The position numbers and the translations under genes were made by a program. Below the pieces are notes generated by a model that did no database searches, was not told the origin of the DNA, and saw nothing but the letters and a program-made list of their open reading frames with translations. A DNA stretch of 64,000 nt from Stenopsyche tienmushanensis (Eukaryota > Arthropoda > Insecta > Trichoptera > Stenopsychidae). The DNA lies in assembly GCA_008973525.1 (NCBI GenBank), contig WACJ01000513.1:682001-746000 (forward strand). Reading direction: 5' to 3'. Shown one piece after another: positions 46,540-56,925 of the stretch. How positions within the stretch are numbered: position 1 is the first letter of the stretch; each line of letters starts with the position of its first letter.

Positions 46540-47485
46540 ATTTTATTTTTGAGTCTCTATATATATTTATTATTTTTTGGAATCATCCAGATTTTAAAAA
46601 ACCCGCTATGCAAGACATTCGGCATACGCGTGCATGAAAATATTTAGCAAATTCTGGCATCAGATCTACGAAACATTGTAGCAGAAATCGTGCCAAGAGC
46701 AATGCTAGCAAAGCAGGCGCTCGGCGCAAGATGGATAATGCAGAAAGATCTTGCAAGCCAAAGTCATTTGTTTTGACTGATCTGGATTAAATTCTTCGAC
46801 CAAATTGATTGCGAAGACATTGACCTAGCTATGAGATCAAACGTCAAGGTTGGATAAGCATAAACATCTTACAAGATGGTCCATATTGCCTAATAGAAAT
46901 GTCGCCATTTTTCATACTCCAAACACATGAGCAATCGATGATTGGTAGATATTCCCAATGATCAGCTTTAATTAAACATTTACAAATGCGCGCGCATCTA
47001 AATGTGAAGCGAATCGGGTTTTTGAGCACAAAAACTTGAAACCCTGTTACATTAAATATCAATTCTATAAACGTAATCACATTAAACACTTGAGAAATTT
47101 TCAGCATGCTATAACTGAAAATAGGTCATACAAAAATACATCTTGCACGCTGGAGTCTTTTTTTGGATCCAACGATGCATGTCGTTGGATGCAGATATTC
47201 CAGACGCTTAGGAAGCTGTAGTTTAAAATATCAATCGAACTCAAATCTTTGATTGCTTCTGTCTTAGCGATTTGTCGACAATTTTGCCCTAATAACTATA
47301 TGCGTGTCAACAACGACTGCCGAGTGAGCTATTTCAAGCTTGCATTTTACTGTCGAAGATCGAACGGCAATTCTTGAAAGATTCTTCAAAAAAATAATGG
47401 CAGTTGGCCAAAATGCATGCAAGACGATCAAACTCTAAATTTTATTAATATATCACGCCGAGTGTAGTCCACCATATGAATATAA
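46540..47485. other. AT-rich stretch, nothing classifiable
   Basis: No domain-bearing frame, terminal repeat or RNA signature was recognised. Confidence 0.4.
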
Positions 47486-47931
47486 CAGACCCGCGGTAAT
47501 CCGACAAAAGGTTTGCAAGCAGCAGTGTCGGATTGTCCAATTTGTCGGACTATAGAGTACTGCCCCCGACCCATCCGGATTTTTTTTTTGGTTCCGTAAT
47601 GCCTAAAATTATGAAAATGATGAGATTTGTGAAAATGCATTCCTTGACCATTTTTAAAGCGTTTTAGGCATTCTTTTTTTGTTATCCCCTTGAAAAACAA
47701 CTTTGCTTTCATGGCCAATATTTGTCCAGAAATGGGTGTATGCCTGTTTCTTTCCTGAAACCACAAATACAAAGCTTCTTCGTTCAAAGTATGCTTTTTA
47801 CCTGGCCCACAATCAATGGTGGAGGCGAATTTTTGAATTTTCTCGCGGTGCTTTATCGTATATATGTATTGGGATGTCGGACTACAGGGGACGCCGGATT
47901 AGACTGGGGCCGGATTAACGCGGATCAACTG
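47486..47931 (-). mobile_element. internally deleted pogo/Tigger element T2 with CENP-B-type HTH
   Basis: Ends are CAGACCCGCGGTAATCCGAC on the left and, inverted, CAGTTGATCCGCGTTAATCC on the right. The minus strand encodes REKIQKFASTIDCGPGKK-like sequence, then LNEEALYLWFQERN and HTPISGQILAMKAKLFF. This is the CENP-B/Tc5 helix-turn-helix of Tigger transposases. The DDE domain is missing. Confidence 0.88.
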
Positions 47932-47989
47932 TATATAGAAAAAAAATACATTTTATACGCTTGATATTGATTCCTTTTTTAATTTATTA

Positions 47990-48149
47990 AAACCTACTCT
48001 TCGCAACGGTATGTGCCTCACCGAAGTCAATTATAAGACTATAAGTCTGCCAAATCTGGTGTTTTTTATTAGTTTGTATTGATTTTAACGTCGGCTTTTA
48101 TGTGATTTATACTTGATTAGGCGGTGTTGGGTTTAAGTCTCCTTATCGC
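47990..48149 (+). repeat. dispersed repeat shared with 55185-55330
   Basis: ttttaacgtcggcttttatg, then ggcggtgttgggtttaagtct matches ttttaacgccagcttttgtg and ggtggtgttggatttgagtct near 55265. Class unknown. Confidence 0.6.
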
Positions 48150-48380
48150 TGAATTTGCCTAATGTCTTGAGCGTCACGAAAAATGAAACTCCAAGCGGAA
48201 TTTGGTCGAAAGGAGAGAGATAATCGTTTGAAGTTGTTCGTGTTCGTCGCAAATATTATAGAGACGTTATGCACACGCACCGCGCCGCATCTACTATATG
48301 AATGTCTATACGTAGCATAGAGCAACCACTAAACCAGTAGCTTACTTATTTTATTATATATTACACAAACACAGCTTCAT
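48150..48380 (+). repeat. MITE family S, copy 7
   Basis: Best full-length representative: cgtcacgaaaaatgaaactc, the internal cgttcgtcgcaaatattata, caccgcgccgcatctactat, then ttattttattatatattaca and caaacacagcttcatctttt, followed by an A-rich run. Copies with both ends show TATAGGCGCGCTA near the left and TAGCGCGCCTAT near the right, an inverted pair that argues for a DNA-transposon MITE rather than a SINE. Confidence 0.8.
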
Positions 48381-48779
48381 CTTTTAGCAAAAAAAAAAAT
48401 GCATTAACAAAATGAAAAAATGCATAAAATAAACCGTCATCAAACTTCATACTTAATCATATATCAAGACCAGTATGCGAATCGTTCAGCTTCCCTCCCA
48501 CTTCGACTATTCACTCTTCAATTTGACGAATTCGCCCCCTCACTGAAATTAGAGAAGCATTGGTCCAACACACATCATTTACCAGTCTTGACTTATATCA
48601 CAAGCATATGCGATATCTCCATGAGCTAATTTAATCTTGTAAATTGTAAAATTTTGTAGATTTTTACATTGTAAATAAGTAAAATGCTAGTTTTGAGACC
48701 TATAAATAAATATGATAATGTCTTATACCTACAAGACTTAAAATTGTATTGTGGCTACTTATAATGAATATTATATGTA

Positions 48780-48965
48780 TTCAATATTGCAGTGCTTTGA
48801 AAGTTGCAATACTTCATCAAGTTCCCGTGCTGCAGCTTCAGCCGCGTCTACTGATACCCTAGCCACCCTGAATCGAAAGTAGACCATGTTAATTTGACAA
48901 CAATTAACGTTAACTACTTGTAGATAAAAAAGCAGCTTTGCAGATTGTATTTTAATGTCGGTATG
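48780..48965 (-). repeat. dispersed repeat family X, copy 2 (inverted), with open frame
   Basis: Reverse complement aligns with 9628 and 54466. The minus-strand frame through the shared block reads FRVARVSVDAAEAAARELDE then VLQLSKHCN. The other two copies have stops or frame breaks in this block. Confidence 0.65.
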
Positions 48966-49004
48966 TTCGAAAATTGTTATTAATATCCGCAACGTTTAAA
49001 ATTT

Positions 49005-49105
49005 TAGTCGCTGCCTCCGAGGGCTAAGAATATTTATTTTATATAACTTACAACGCATTCCGCCATTTTCCTTAGTCCTGAGCCTCCTCTATCGTTGTAT
49101 TTTTA
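49005..49105 (-). pseudogene. non-LTR retrotransposon 3' fragment, inverted
   Basis: The reverse complement (gaggctcaggactaaggaaa, atggcgg..tgcgttgt) matches gaggcccaggacagacgaaa, atggcgacaagcgttgt at 50.35 kb. Confidence 0.6.
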
Positions 49106-50149
49106 TTGTGATGTTTATCAAAGTGTAAATGAGGTTTTCCAATGTCACTCGGTACCAAATATAAGACGGTTCTGTATGTCACATAGCCTGTTCTACGTAT
49201 ACATACATTTCAAAGGTGCATCGCGTCGCGAACGGTCATGGTCCATATGTGTTTTTAGAACTGACTGTTTCAAGAACGTCGAAGTTAGTATTGAGGAAGA
49301 CGCGTATTGAGGAAGAGCTCCCGAGACAGTCCCCGGGTATCTCCGATGGCTTTTTGCGGTTTATGATCCTATTTTCAGTATTTAATAATGTGCAACAGGT
49401 CGGATATGTTCGTTTTAATCTAAACAAATAGCATTTTGTCGTCATATTTTCTATACACTTTGTATACGGAGTTGATTGTCTTCGCCATGTATTGAACGCG
49501 TTCGTATTATCGTCCACACAAAAATCCACTTTTCTTTCGGAAACCGCGCAGCGTGAATCAAATTTGTATATCAACAAATGAACCGTAACTAGTAACCGTA
49601 GTCTTCAGTTTTAGCAACAAAATAATGCATATTTTGAAGCTTGAAATCGATAAATTTGGACCGATCGATAAAATAGCATTTTAAATACAATTACTTTTGT
49701 TACTGAGTTTTAAGTATATGATTGATTTAGGTGGATTTCTATTATTTATTATGATTCTATGAAGACCACCGACGATCTAAGAAAACCCCTTACCTGATGG
49801 TTTTCAACCGAATACGGAAAAAATCCATTACAATTTAAATGTTTATTTTGTCGTCATCTGTTGATGATTAATGCGATGACTCTATATTTGTGAATGATTA
49901 TTAATTATTTGTGTTCATACAACTTGGTCGACAATATTTGAGAATATTCAGTCGTGTAGGGATACTTTTGCAGCCAGACCTTGCCATTGATATATGATGA
50001 GATGCAAGACATCCATCTCTGTCTCTGTCTTCGATTCACAATCTCAACGTGCGAGTCCGAACGCATATATGCGCGACTCCTAATCAACGGGTTAAGATGA
50101 TTGGGTATACGCTTTCGGTAGTTTATACATCACGAGTCCTCATATATAA

Positions 50150-50425
50150 GTCAATATTCAGCATCGTATTACTAGCTTCGTCCGAACCCGCCGTCTCCAT
50201 TGGGCAGGTCATGTGGCACGGTTGCCGTCACACCGAGCCTTGGACTTCCAACCGAGCGGTAGTAGACTCGTCGGAAGACTTCGGCTACACTGGGCTAGTC
50301 AAATAGAAAAAGACGCCGCACGTCTGGGCCTGAGCAATTGGAGGGATGAGGCCCAGGACAGACGAAAATGGCGACAAGCGTTGTCGGTAGCCGGGGCTCT
50401 TTCATAGGGCTATATGCGCCACCAC
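50150..50425 (+). pseudogene. non-LTR retrotransposon 3' end
   Basis: Frames on the plus strand give GRLRLHWASQIEKDAARLGL, then NWRDEAQDRRKWRQALSVAG. This is the typical C-terminal tail (GRPR.RW...V..D...L....W...AQDR..WR) of insect LINE polymerases. It is followed by a short purine-rich tail. 5' truncated. Confidence 0.8.
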
Positions 50426-51039
50426 AAGAACAAGAAGAATAGAACAAGGAAAAATATATGCTGAAGTGATAAAGTTAGTCACTGTTGGAGTAAAGCATTC
50501 CAACCATCAGATTGTCTTACCACAATGCATTAATTATTGCTTAAATGAAAAAGTGTGGATTATTTCTTTTGTAATTTGTTGAAATTTCGCATGCATGAAA
50601 TAATATAATTTGAAAAAAAAATGCATATGTTAGTTTCTTTTTTTTGCTTGCATTTATGAAACTGCATCCGTATGATGCGATTGGTTTCGGCAGCATTGCA
50701 GCTGTTCAACATTAAGCGAAGAGTAATCGCTTCTGTTGCACGCACAAGTGAGTCTTGCGAATGCATTTTTATTTAAAAATTATGTTTAAACGCACGTTTA
50801 TTTTGAACGTAGCCACAATTGGACCACCGAGACATTTCATCGAACGCGAGTTTGCGTTCATAATTATATTTATCCAGCTTGGGTCAATAAATCCCGGCGT
50901 ATCCCTAGCCAAGGTTAGGACGCAGTGCAATTCGTTCAGATTTAATAATCGCTTGTAATATGCGACAGTCTTTATATATTTTTTTGGAATTCGAATGACA
51001 ACGACACCGGTCGTTGACTTTTAAACCAAGAGCCAAATC

Positions 51040-51331
51040 TCTTTCCCTGAAGCATTATTTTTAGGTCTGCAAACTGCTATTAGTCGCTGTGATCCGAATC
51101 CGGGGAATAAGGTGAATGGGAAGCAATTAAAATTGCAATTCGTGCTGCTTTTTTCTTTGGATGGTTCTGACTTTCTCGAGGTCGCTTTCGCCGGTTGCTG
51201 TCCACTCAGTTGACTGTCGATTTGAATCTGGAGTGTAGTGATGAATCCATGTTTCGTCCATTGTTACATATCACATGAAAAATCCTTTTTATCGCGCTGA
51301 AACAGCTCCAAACACTAATTGGCGATGTGAG
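51040..51331 (-). pseudogene. mariner transposase, central part (distal to the nested hAT)
   Basis: The minus strand reads LVFGAVSAR*KGFF, then TMDETWIHHYTPDSNRQSTE and WTATGES. TMDETWIHH contains the first catalytic Asp of mariner transposases. Continues the N-terminal part at 52332-52850 across the hAT. Confidence 0.88.
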
Positions 51332-52331
51332 TAGGGAATCCAATCCCGAGCCAAAATTTCGATCCCGGGATTTCGGGATTTCATTAGACAATCCTGGGAC
51401 CAGTCCCGAGATCCCGGGATTGGGATTTTCAATATTTTAAGAAATTACCTTGATGAATTTGATCAAAAATTACTAATAAGTCCATTTGTTCAATATAAAA
51501 AATCACTTGAAGGCCAAAGAATTTTATTTATTTAAGAAAAGATAAAAATACAATTCAAAAACAGATAAATAAAACACTAAAAAAATCAAATATTATTTTG
51601 AAAATATGCCCGGAGTAACATTAACATTAAACATTAGTGTTTCGTCATTTAGTCTGGATCTGATTTTGGAAGTCAGACAACTTGCTGCTGAAAATGCACC
51701 CTCAGCTTCCATACTCGTTGGAGGTATCGTCATCAGATATTTAAATGCTAGTTCGAGTTGATGATCGCGTGAGCCCTCATTTTCGTATAACACCATCAAT
51801 GTGACTGATAAAATTCTTTTCTGCTGAGACACGGACTAAAAATCGCAAAATTCCCGATTTCCCGACAAATTATTTATTTCCGTCGCTGCAGATGAATACT
51901 TATATACTATAATACTTTGATGTGATTTGTAATTATATTACGGAGGAACACAAAAATTCGGAACCCCGTATCTATTATATTTCATATCGATATTCCCATT
52001 ATTCGTCGAGGTGTAGTAAATACATCACCGGTAAGGAAAGGTTACTATAACAATTTGAAAAACATACATGTACGCTATGTATGTATACATAGATTAGACA
52101 GTCACTGCTCCTATGCGTCGCCCAAGTTCACCAATTAGTAATTACGCCACTGTTTCCAAGCGTTCAGATTTCGTTGGGAATTTCTCGATTTAGTAGCCTT
52201 CATCGTGTTGGTGAGGTGTACGATTTCTGTTAGATAAAAATTTCAATCCCGGGATTTTCGGGATTACGTTTTCTAATCCCGGGATTCTTAAGTATCTAAA
52301 AAGGTCCGGGATCCCGGGATTGGATTCCCTA
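51332..52331 (-). mobile_element. non-autonomous hAT element, copy C, nested in a mariner
   Basis: Same termini as copy A (TAGGGAATCC..GGATTCCCTA), length 1000 bp. Flanks are GATGTGAG and ACTGTGAG, an 8-bp duplication with the last six bases identical. Mariner coding sequence runs out at one side and resumes at the other. Confidence 0.92.
51593..51832 (-). CDS. hAT dimerisation-domain frame, 79 residues (copy C)
   Basis: The same frame as at 18267, with three substitutions in 240 bases. All three change the residue (G6R, V41M-type and R45G-type changes within MSQQK.., PPTS.EAE.AF). The conserved Arg of the EAERAF motif is replaced by Gly here, which should weaken any dimerisation function. 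Confidence 0.65.
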   Translation of the reverse strand: MSQQKRILSVTLMVLYENEGSRDHQLELAFKYLMTIPPTSMEAEGAFSAASCLTSKIRSRLNDETLMFNVNVTPGIFSK

Positions 52332-52850
52332 ACTGTGAGCAAACGCAGTACCCACTACAGACAGAGCTTTCTCGTGGACAAATGTTGATGCAAAATTGTG
52401 AATACATTTACCTTTTGACATCTTTGAGGTGTCAGCTATCTCACGCAACTTCAATTTGCGATCGACCAAAACTATTTTATGGATTTTTTTTATGATTTCT
52501 GGAACAATTGTCGAATTTGGACGAGCAGAGCGTTCTGCAAACCAACCACTTTGCAATTTGCCCTACCGATCATTCTTGATAAACTCACTACATACTTCTT
52601 TTTCAAGTATATCTTTACAGCGTCCAACAAACATTATAAGAATTTAAAAAATCACTGTTATACTTCTTGACCAATTGAAATATGCATTTCTAGCCCTGTC
52701 TGTCCGTAGAATCCTTTTTTATACTGCGGCTGTCATCTAGCTTATCTTCCCTTTGTTTTTATCAGCTTGATCAATCTCAGAGTGATTGGTCACAGAAGCT
52801 GCCAGAAGATATGTCACAAGTTGCATTCTTAGTGTCCATATTTATCCTGT
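52332..52850 (-). pseudogene. mariner transposase, N-terminal part
   Basis: The minus strand encodes ARPNSTIVPEIIKKIHKIVL and DRKLKLREIADTSKMSKGKC, the N-terminal helix-turn-helix of mariner (RP....TPE.I.KIH..VL.DRK.KLREIA..L.IS). The frame is broken by the hAT at 52331. The 5' untranslated end (agcttatcttccctttgttt) lies near 52.74 kb. Confidence 0.88.
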
Positions 52851-53439
52851 AGGTAACAGTATCATATCGCTATTCCAGCTAATAACTCTACGTTCTTATG
52901 CTTCGAGTATTGGATTTGGGCTCCCCCAAGAAACGTGTTAAAGGGTCTTTTGAGGAATAAAATTATAGAGCAGATGTTATTGCAGAATGTGCAACGTTGC
53001 CATTTTATACACAATGGAAGGATAAACCTTCCTTGGAAGATATTTAATGTTTGTCTAAGTTTATGTATACATTTCAGACCGAAATGAGTGGGGGCGCCAG
53101 GATCCCAGATTTCTATTGATTCCATATTTTGTTAAATAGAAACATACTTAATATCCTATCAGAGAAGTTAATTAGTAATTTATTAAATTTGATAAAAGTT
53201 GCATTTAACTAATAAAGGAAATATGGTATTGCCAATAATAGCTCTAACCGACTGTCCTTGTACTAAATAATGCTCGTCGAGGACGGATCAAGCGAGTGCT
53301 GCATAGAAACGATTTCAAGTTCAGGGCTATTTTAGTTTACCAGTTGCGAATAAGCTGCTGGCAAGCTATAATAGCGTCTTAAAAAATGAATTGATGTAAT
53401 ATCTATTTGTTCAACATTTTGAGTTATCGATTTTCGAAC

Positions 53440-53660
53440 GAGACTTCAGGTTCCGGAGCCATGCGATCCAATTGAGAGGTCATGGACATGTACGGCGAAA
53501 CATCAATTAGCAGCATCGTCCGAATATGTAGACAAGTCTTATAGCGCACAGAGTAACTCGTGTCATATTAGATTCGGGACTGAGTGGCAGTAGACTCGTC
53601 GCAAGAGTTAGACAAGTATATATAGACGCCGCACGTCTGAATCTGGGCAATTGGACATGT
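53440..53660 (+). pseudogene. degenerate copy of the LINE 3' end at 50150
   Basis: Shares gccgcacgtctgaatctggg and caattgga with gccgcacgtctgggcctgag and caattgga at 50.31 kb, plus gtagactcgtcg..aag. More decayed than that copy. Confidence 0.7.
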
Positions 53661-54061
53661 CTTATTTTTCGATTATTGTCGAACTGTCGGATATGTTTGA
53701 AGATAGTCAGAATAAGAAAAGAGATAGCTGTTTGTTGTATCCAAGATATTCGAGTTATAGAGAGACCTCAACTGCGAGACTTTCCGATGACGATGAGCTT
53801 CTTTCTCAAGCATGGCCAAGACCAGCTCAATTTTTTTTTTTACAAATTTAAGAGATTTTCTAAAGATCTATCTTTGGTAAGTCTACCATTTAATTTTAAT
53901 GCTAACGTTGCACCACCTTGTATCTACTCGGAACTGATAGATATACAATCAAATTTGATATTGAATTTGCTGAAAAAATAACAACAGACTCATATACCTA
54001 GTTATATCCAGAATTGTTCAAAGATTTTCTGGATAATGTACAGAAATATTTGGCATTACAA

Positions 54062-54425
54062 CAGACCGGCGGAAATCCGACAAAAGTTTTGCAAGCGACA
54101 GTTCGGATTGTCGATTTTGTCGGACTATAGAGTACTGCTCCCGACCCCTTGTAATCCGGAACTTTTTGGAAAGGAGTACTTGTAATGCGAAAAGTTATGA
54201 AAATGTATTCTTTGACGATTTTTGAAGCGTTTTAACAATCAATGGTGAAGACGAACTTTTGAATGTTCTCAGGGTTCTTTTTTTGTATCATAAATTGTGG
54301 ATCTCACGCTGTACTCACTTGCCAACTTACAAAAAGATTAATTACAATTTAGGCGGTCCAGAATCCCCCACTTTTGCATTTTTTACATTGACGAAGCTTT
54401 ACCGTAAATATGTACTGTACTTGTA
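54062..54425 (-). mobile_element. internally deleted pogo/Tigger element T3
   Basis: The left end cagaccggcggaaatccgac matches T2 and the next 100 bp follow it. The minus strand keeps an N-terminal psq-type HTH (GILDRLNCN*SFCKLASEYS, then RSTIYDTKK). The right end is lost. Confidence 0.82.
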
Positions 54426-54465
54426 TTACCTGAATAATTGTATATACCGGCATCCAATTACAATC

Positions 54466-54640
54466 TACAAAGCTGCCCTTTCGTCTACAAGTAGTTTACG
54501 TTAATAATTGTTAAATAAACGTCGTCTACTTTCGATACAAGGCGGTTAGAGCTAAAATAGACGTGGTTAAAGTTGTAGCGCAGGAACTTGATGGAATTAT
54601 TGCAACTTTCAAAGCATTACAATATTAAGTACGTATCATA
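54466..54640 (+). repeat. dispersed repeat family X, copy 3
   Basis: ctacaagtagtttacgttaa, then atacaaggcggttagagcta and gtagcgcaggaacttgatgg align with copies at 9628 and 48780. Confidence 0.7.
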
Positions 54641-54884
54641 TTTATTATAAGCAGCTATAGCACAGTTGCAGTTCTGAGAAATAATCAGTTTTGTATGAAT
54701 AATCACACAAATATTTATAACGGGGTTTTATTACTGGCGTTGAAGTTTCAAGCGAATCTTCCAACATATTAGGAATTGTTTCTTTTTTGTATTCTATAAG
54801 GTAGTATTTGCTTCTAGATTCTATATATTTAGCACTGAAGAAATTTGTAATCGACAGATCGATTCAAGTTTGGTTCACTTTATC

Positions 54885-55040
54885 TATTTGGCTTATGGAG
54901 TAGATTTGTAAACTTGCAAAAATATTGCGCAAGTCAGCTCTGGACGTGCTCAAAGAACTGTAGACATAGCATATGAAGCACCGTGTCGCGAAGCACGTCG
55001 AAACACCAACAATTGTATAATTTAACCCATAACTGGTATT
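54885..55040 (-). repeat. inverted degenerate copy of the Ldh upstream region
   Basis: The reverse complement aligns with 55890-55985. Shared blocks in order are ttgttggtg, acgtgc, cacggtg, gttcttt, agcacg and ttgcgcaatattt. It retains the ACGTG core of a HIF-type response element. Origin unknown (duplication or shared repeat). Confidence 0.6.
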
Positions 55041-55184
55041 GCCATTTTTGGCAAATACTACAAGCTTCGTGGGTCTTATTTGGCCCACACCAGCAAATCA
55101 GTCGTCACGAGCATATTTTTGTATCGTTTGCATGAAAATGGATGGGGGTGAAATAAAATAAGCAATTTAATTAATTAAATCATT

Positions 55185-55330
55185 TCTGGTTTACCATTCT
55201 CTGTGTCAACAGATCCACCATGATGATTATTGAGCGGCGTATTTTTGCCAGATTTTATTGTTTTTAACGCCAGCTTTTGTGTGATATATATTCGATGAGG
55301 TGGTGTTGGATTTGAGTCTCATCATTTCTG
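55185..55330 (+). repeat. dispersed repeat shared with 47990-48149
   Basis: See 47990. It ends where the inverted family W copy begins. Confidence 0.6.
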
Positions 55331-55332
55331 AA

Positions 55333-55535
55333 TAGGGCTCTTTCTGAATCACTGGAATTCGCTCGCAAATACGCGATCATCCTACCATACAGATTAACTT
55401 ATATAAAATTATGAAATAAAAATTTGTATTGTAAATATGATACTATAATCAAAACCAAGTAGAAATTTAATGATTATCCGGATTATCCGATGGATTGATG
55501 TCCGCCGGATAATCGAGAGTCTACTGTATATTAAT
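55333..55535 (-). mobile_element. Tigger-like family W element, copy 3 (inverted)
   Basis: The reverse complement starts ACAGTAGACTCTCGATTATC then CGGCGGAC, a Tigger-style terminus. It then follows copy 1 through aatttctacttggttt and gatcgcgtatttgcga to cagaaagagc. Confidence 0.7.
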
Positions 55536-55624
55536 AAAATAATAAACAGATTTGTTTAGCAATCATGTAATATTGTTCGAATAATCAAATAATTTCATCG
55601 GTTTCTAAAGTTATTTCTTTGATT

Positions 55625-55820
55625 AACTTAATCTAGAGTGATTATATCGCTTTGGTGTCCCACCAGGGAACTGTTTTTGTGCACTATAAAAACGTCTTTG
55701 ATATAATAAATTTAATTTAAATTAATAATATAATGTACGCCGAGCACAGGAAGATTAGATCGTTATCTTTTAAATTTAAACGTGAAATATATTATAATTG
55801 ATATTTTTAAATACAATATT
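55625..55820 (+). repeat. dispersed repeat family R, copy 2, adjoining the Ldh promoter
   Basis: Matches 28435-28610 with an extra ~40 bp AT-rich insert. Its right edge is about 190 bp upstream of the Ldh TATA box. Confidence 0.75.
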
Positions 55821-55904
55821 GGCCTGCCTGGGACAACGAGTTGCCCGGCTTACCGAGAAACGCCCGTGTACTTTTTTGCAAAGTTACAAAAAATCATCCT
55901 TGTT

Positions 55905-56017
55905 GGTGACGTGCCGGTCCGCACGGTGTTTGCTCGCATGATGTACGGTTCTTTTAGCACGCACGAGGCGAGATTGCGCAATATTTCGGGGAACTCTATT
56001 CCCTGAACGTATAAAAG
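55905..56017 (+). promoter_or_regulatory. Ldh core promoter with TATA box and HIF-type site
   Basis: TATAAAAG at 56010-56017. About 30 bp further is an initiator-like TTTCAGGAG (near 56038-56046), the expected start site. Upstream, GACGTGCC (ACGTG at 55909-55913) matches the hypoxia response core RCGTG bound by HIF (Sima in flies), a known activator of Ldh. GCGTG at 56131 lies in the leader. Function is inferred from motif identity and position. Confidence 0.65.
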
Positions 56018-56042
56018 CGGCGGACGTCACCAGGAGCATTTC

Positions 56043-56174
56043 AGGAGTGGGGGGTGACCGCTAAATTCACCTTTTTATTCATCTTGTCAACTGCAAGCTA
56101 CGGCGCTCCAGTCTTAAGCGAGCCGTTTGTGCGTGCAGAGCAAAGATAAACCGCTTATCTACCGGCAAACTTTC
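56043..56174 (+). other. Ldh non-coding first exon (5' UTR)
   Basis: Runs from the predicted start to a donor GTGAGT at 56175, which pairs with the acceptor ending at 58545. No ATG-initiated frame of note. The intron is 2.37 kb and AT-rich; two near-matches to the ERR site lie within it. Confidence 0.6.
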
Positions 56175-56629
56175 GTGAGTTTATTTTCTTACTCGGTTCC
56201 ATTTATGCGGTGTATTTAATTTGGCTCTTTTATATAGAATTTCAATATAGAAAATATAACGCCAACGATCAAAATTATTATTATCCTAACAATAGTTATA
56301 TTATTTATTTAAACAATATTATTAATCATTTATATAGAAACAATATATGATTAAAATATTTTTGGCACGCAAACGCCAATATTATTTTATATTTAAATTT
56401 TTGTTTTTAAATAAAAAAATAAATAATTAAATTTCGATTTAAAAGCGCACTGATTGAATTGTGACACACTCGATAGCTTTCAAACTGTCAATTAAATGAA
56501 TTAAGCATAACCTCAAAATTTAAATAAATATTTAATTCATCGCCTCATAGCGTCTCTGATTTATATTATAATTTGCATTTATTAATAGTTATTAAATTTA
56601 TGATGATTTTTTTAATGTTCAATGTGATC

Positions 56630-56925
56630 CAAAGGTCATTTTACATCCAGCAAAAAAAAAAAATTCAATTTATAAATGACGTAGTTCAAAATACAAATGA
56701 AATGGCATTAAAAACACAGGGATTTAAACAGAAATTGCATCCCGATTAAATACTGAATGGTGCTGATTAACTTGTATTTATTTTAAAATCTATATTTGTG
56801 TAAACATATTAAAAATTCATCTGAATTTTCCATCGAATCCACTTTTTTTAGATTCGCCTGTAACATATGCATTTTTTTTTGGGTTTCTGATCCCTGGCCA
56901 AAACTATAGAGGGGTCACCTTGACT
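56630..56925. promoter_or_regulatory. two ERR-like half sites in Ldh intron 1
   Basis: AAGGTCA at 56632-56638 on the plus strand, and TCAAGGTGA on the minus strand (56915-56923), one base from TCAAGGTCA. ERR is an established activator of Ldh in Drosophila. Seven- to nine-base matches occur by chance, so this is only a candidate. Confidence 0.35.

Noticed and set aside
49236..49577. 113-codon minus-strand frame
   Set aside because: Cys/Arg/Lys-rich without spacing pattern; no homologous copy in the window and no start context.
55782..56006. 74-codon plus-strand frame ending at the Ldh TATA box
   Set aside because: It runs through repeat R and promoter sequence with a TATA box and start-site signals; no protein family resemblance.
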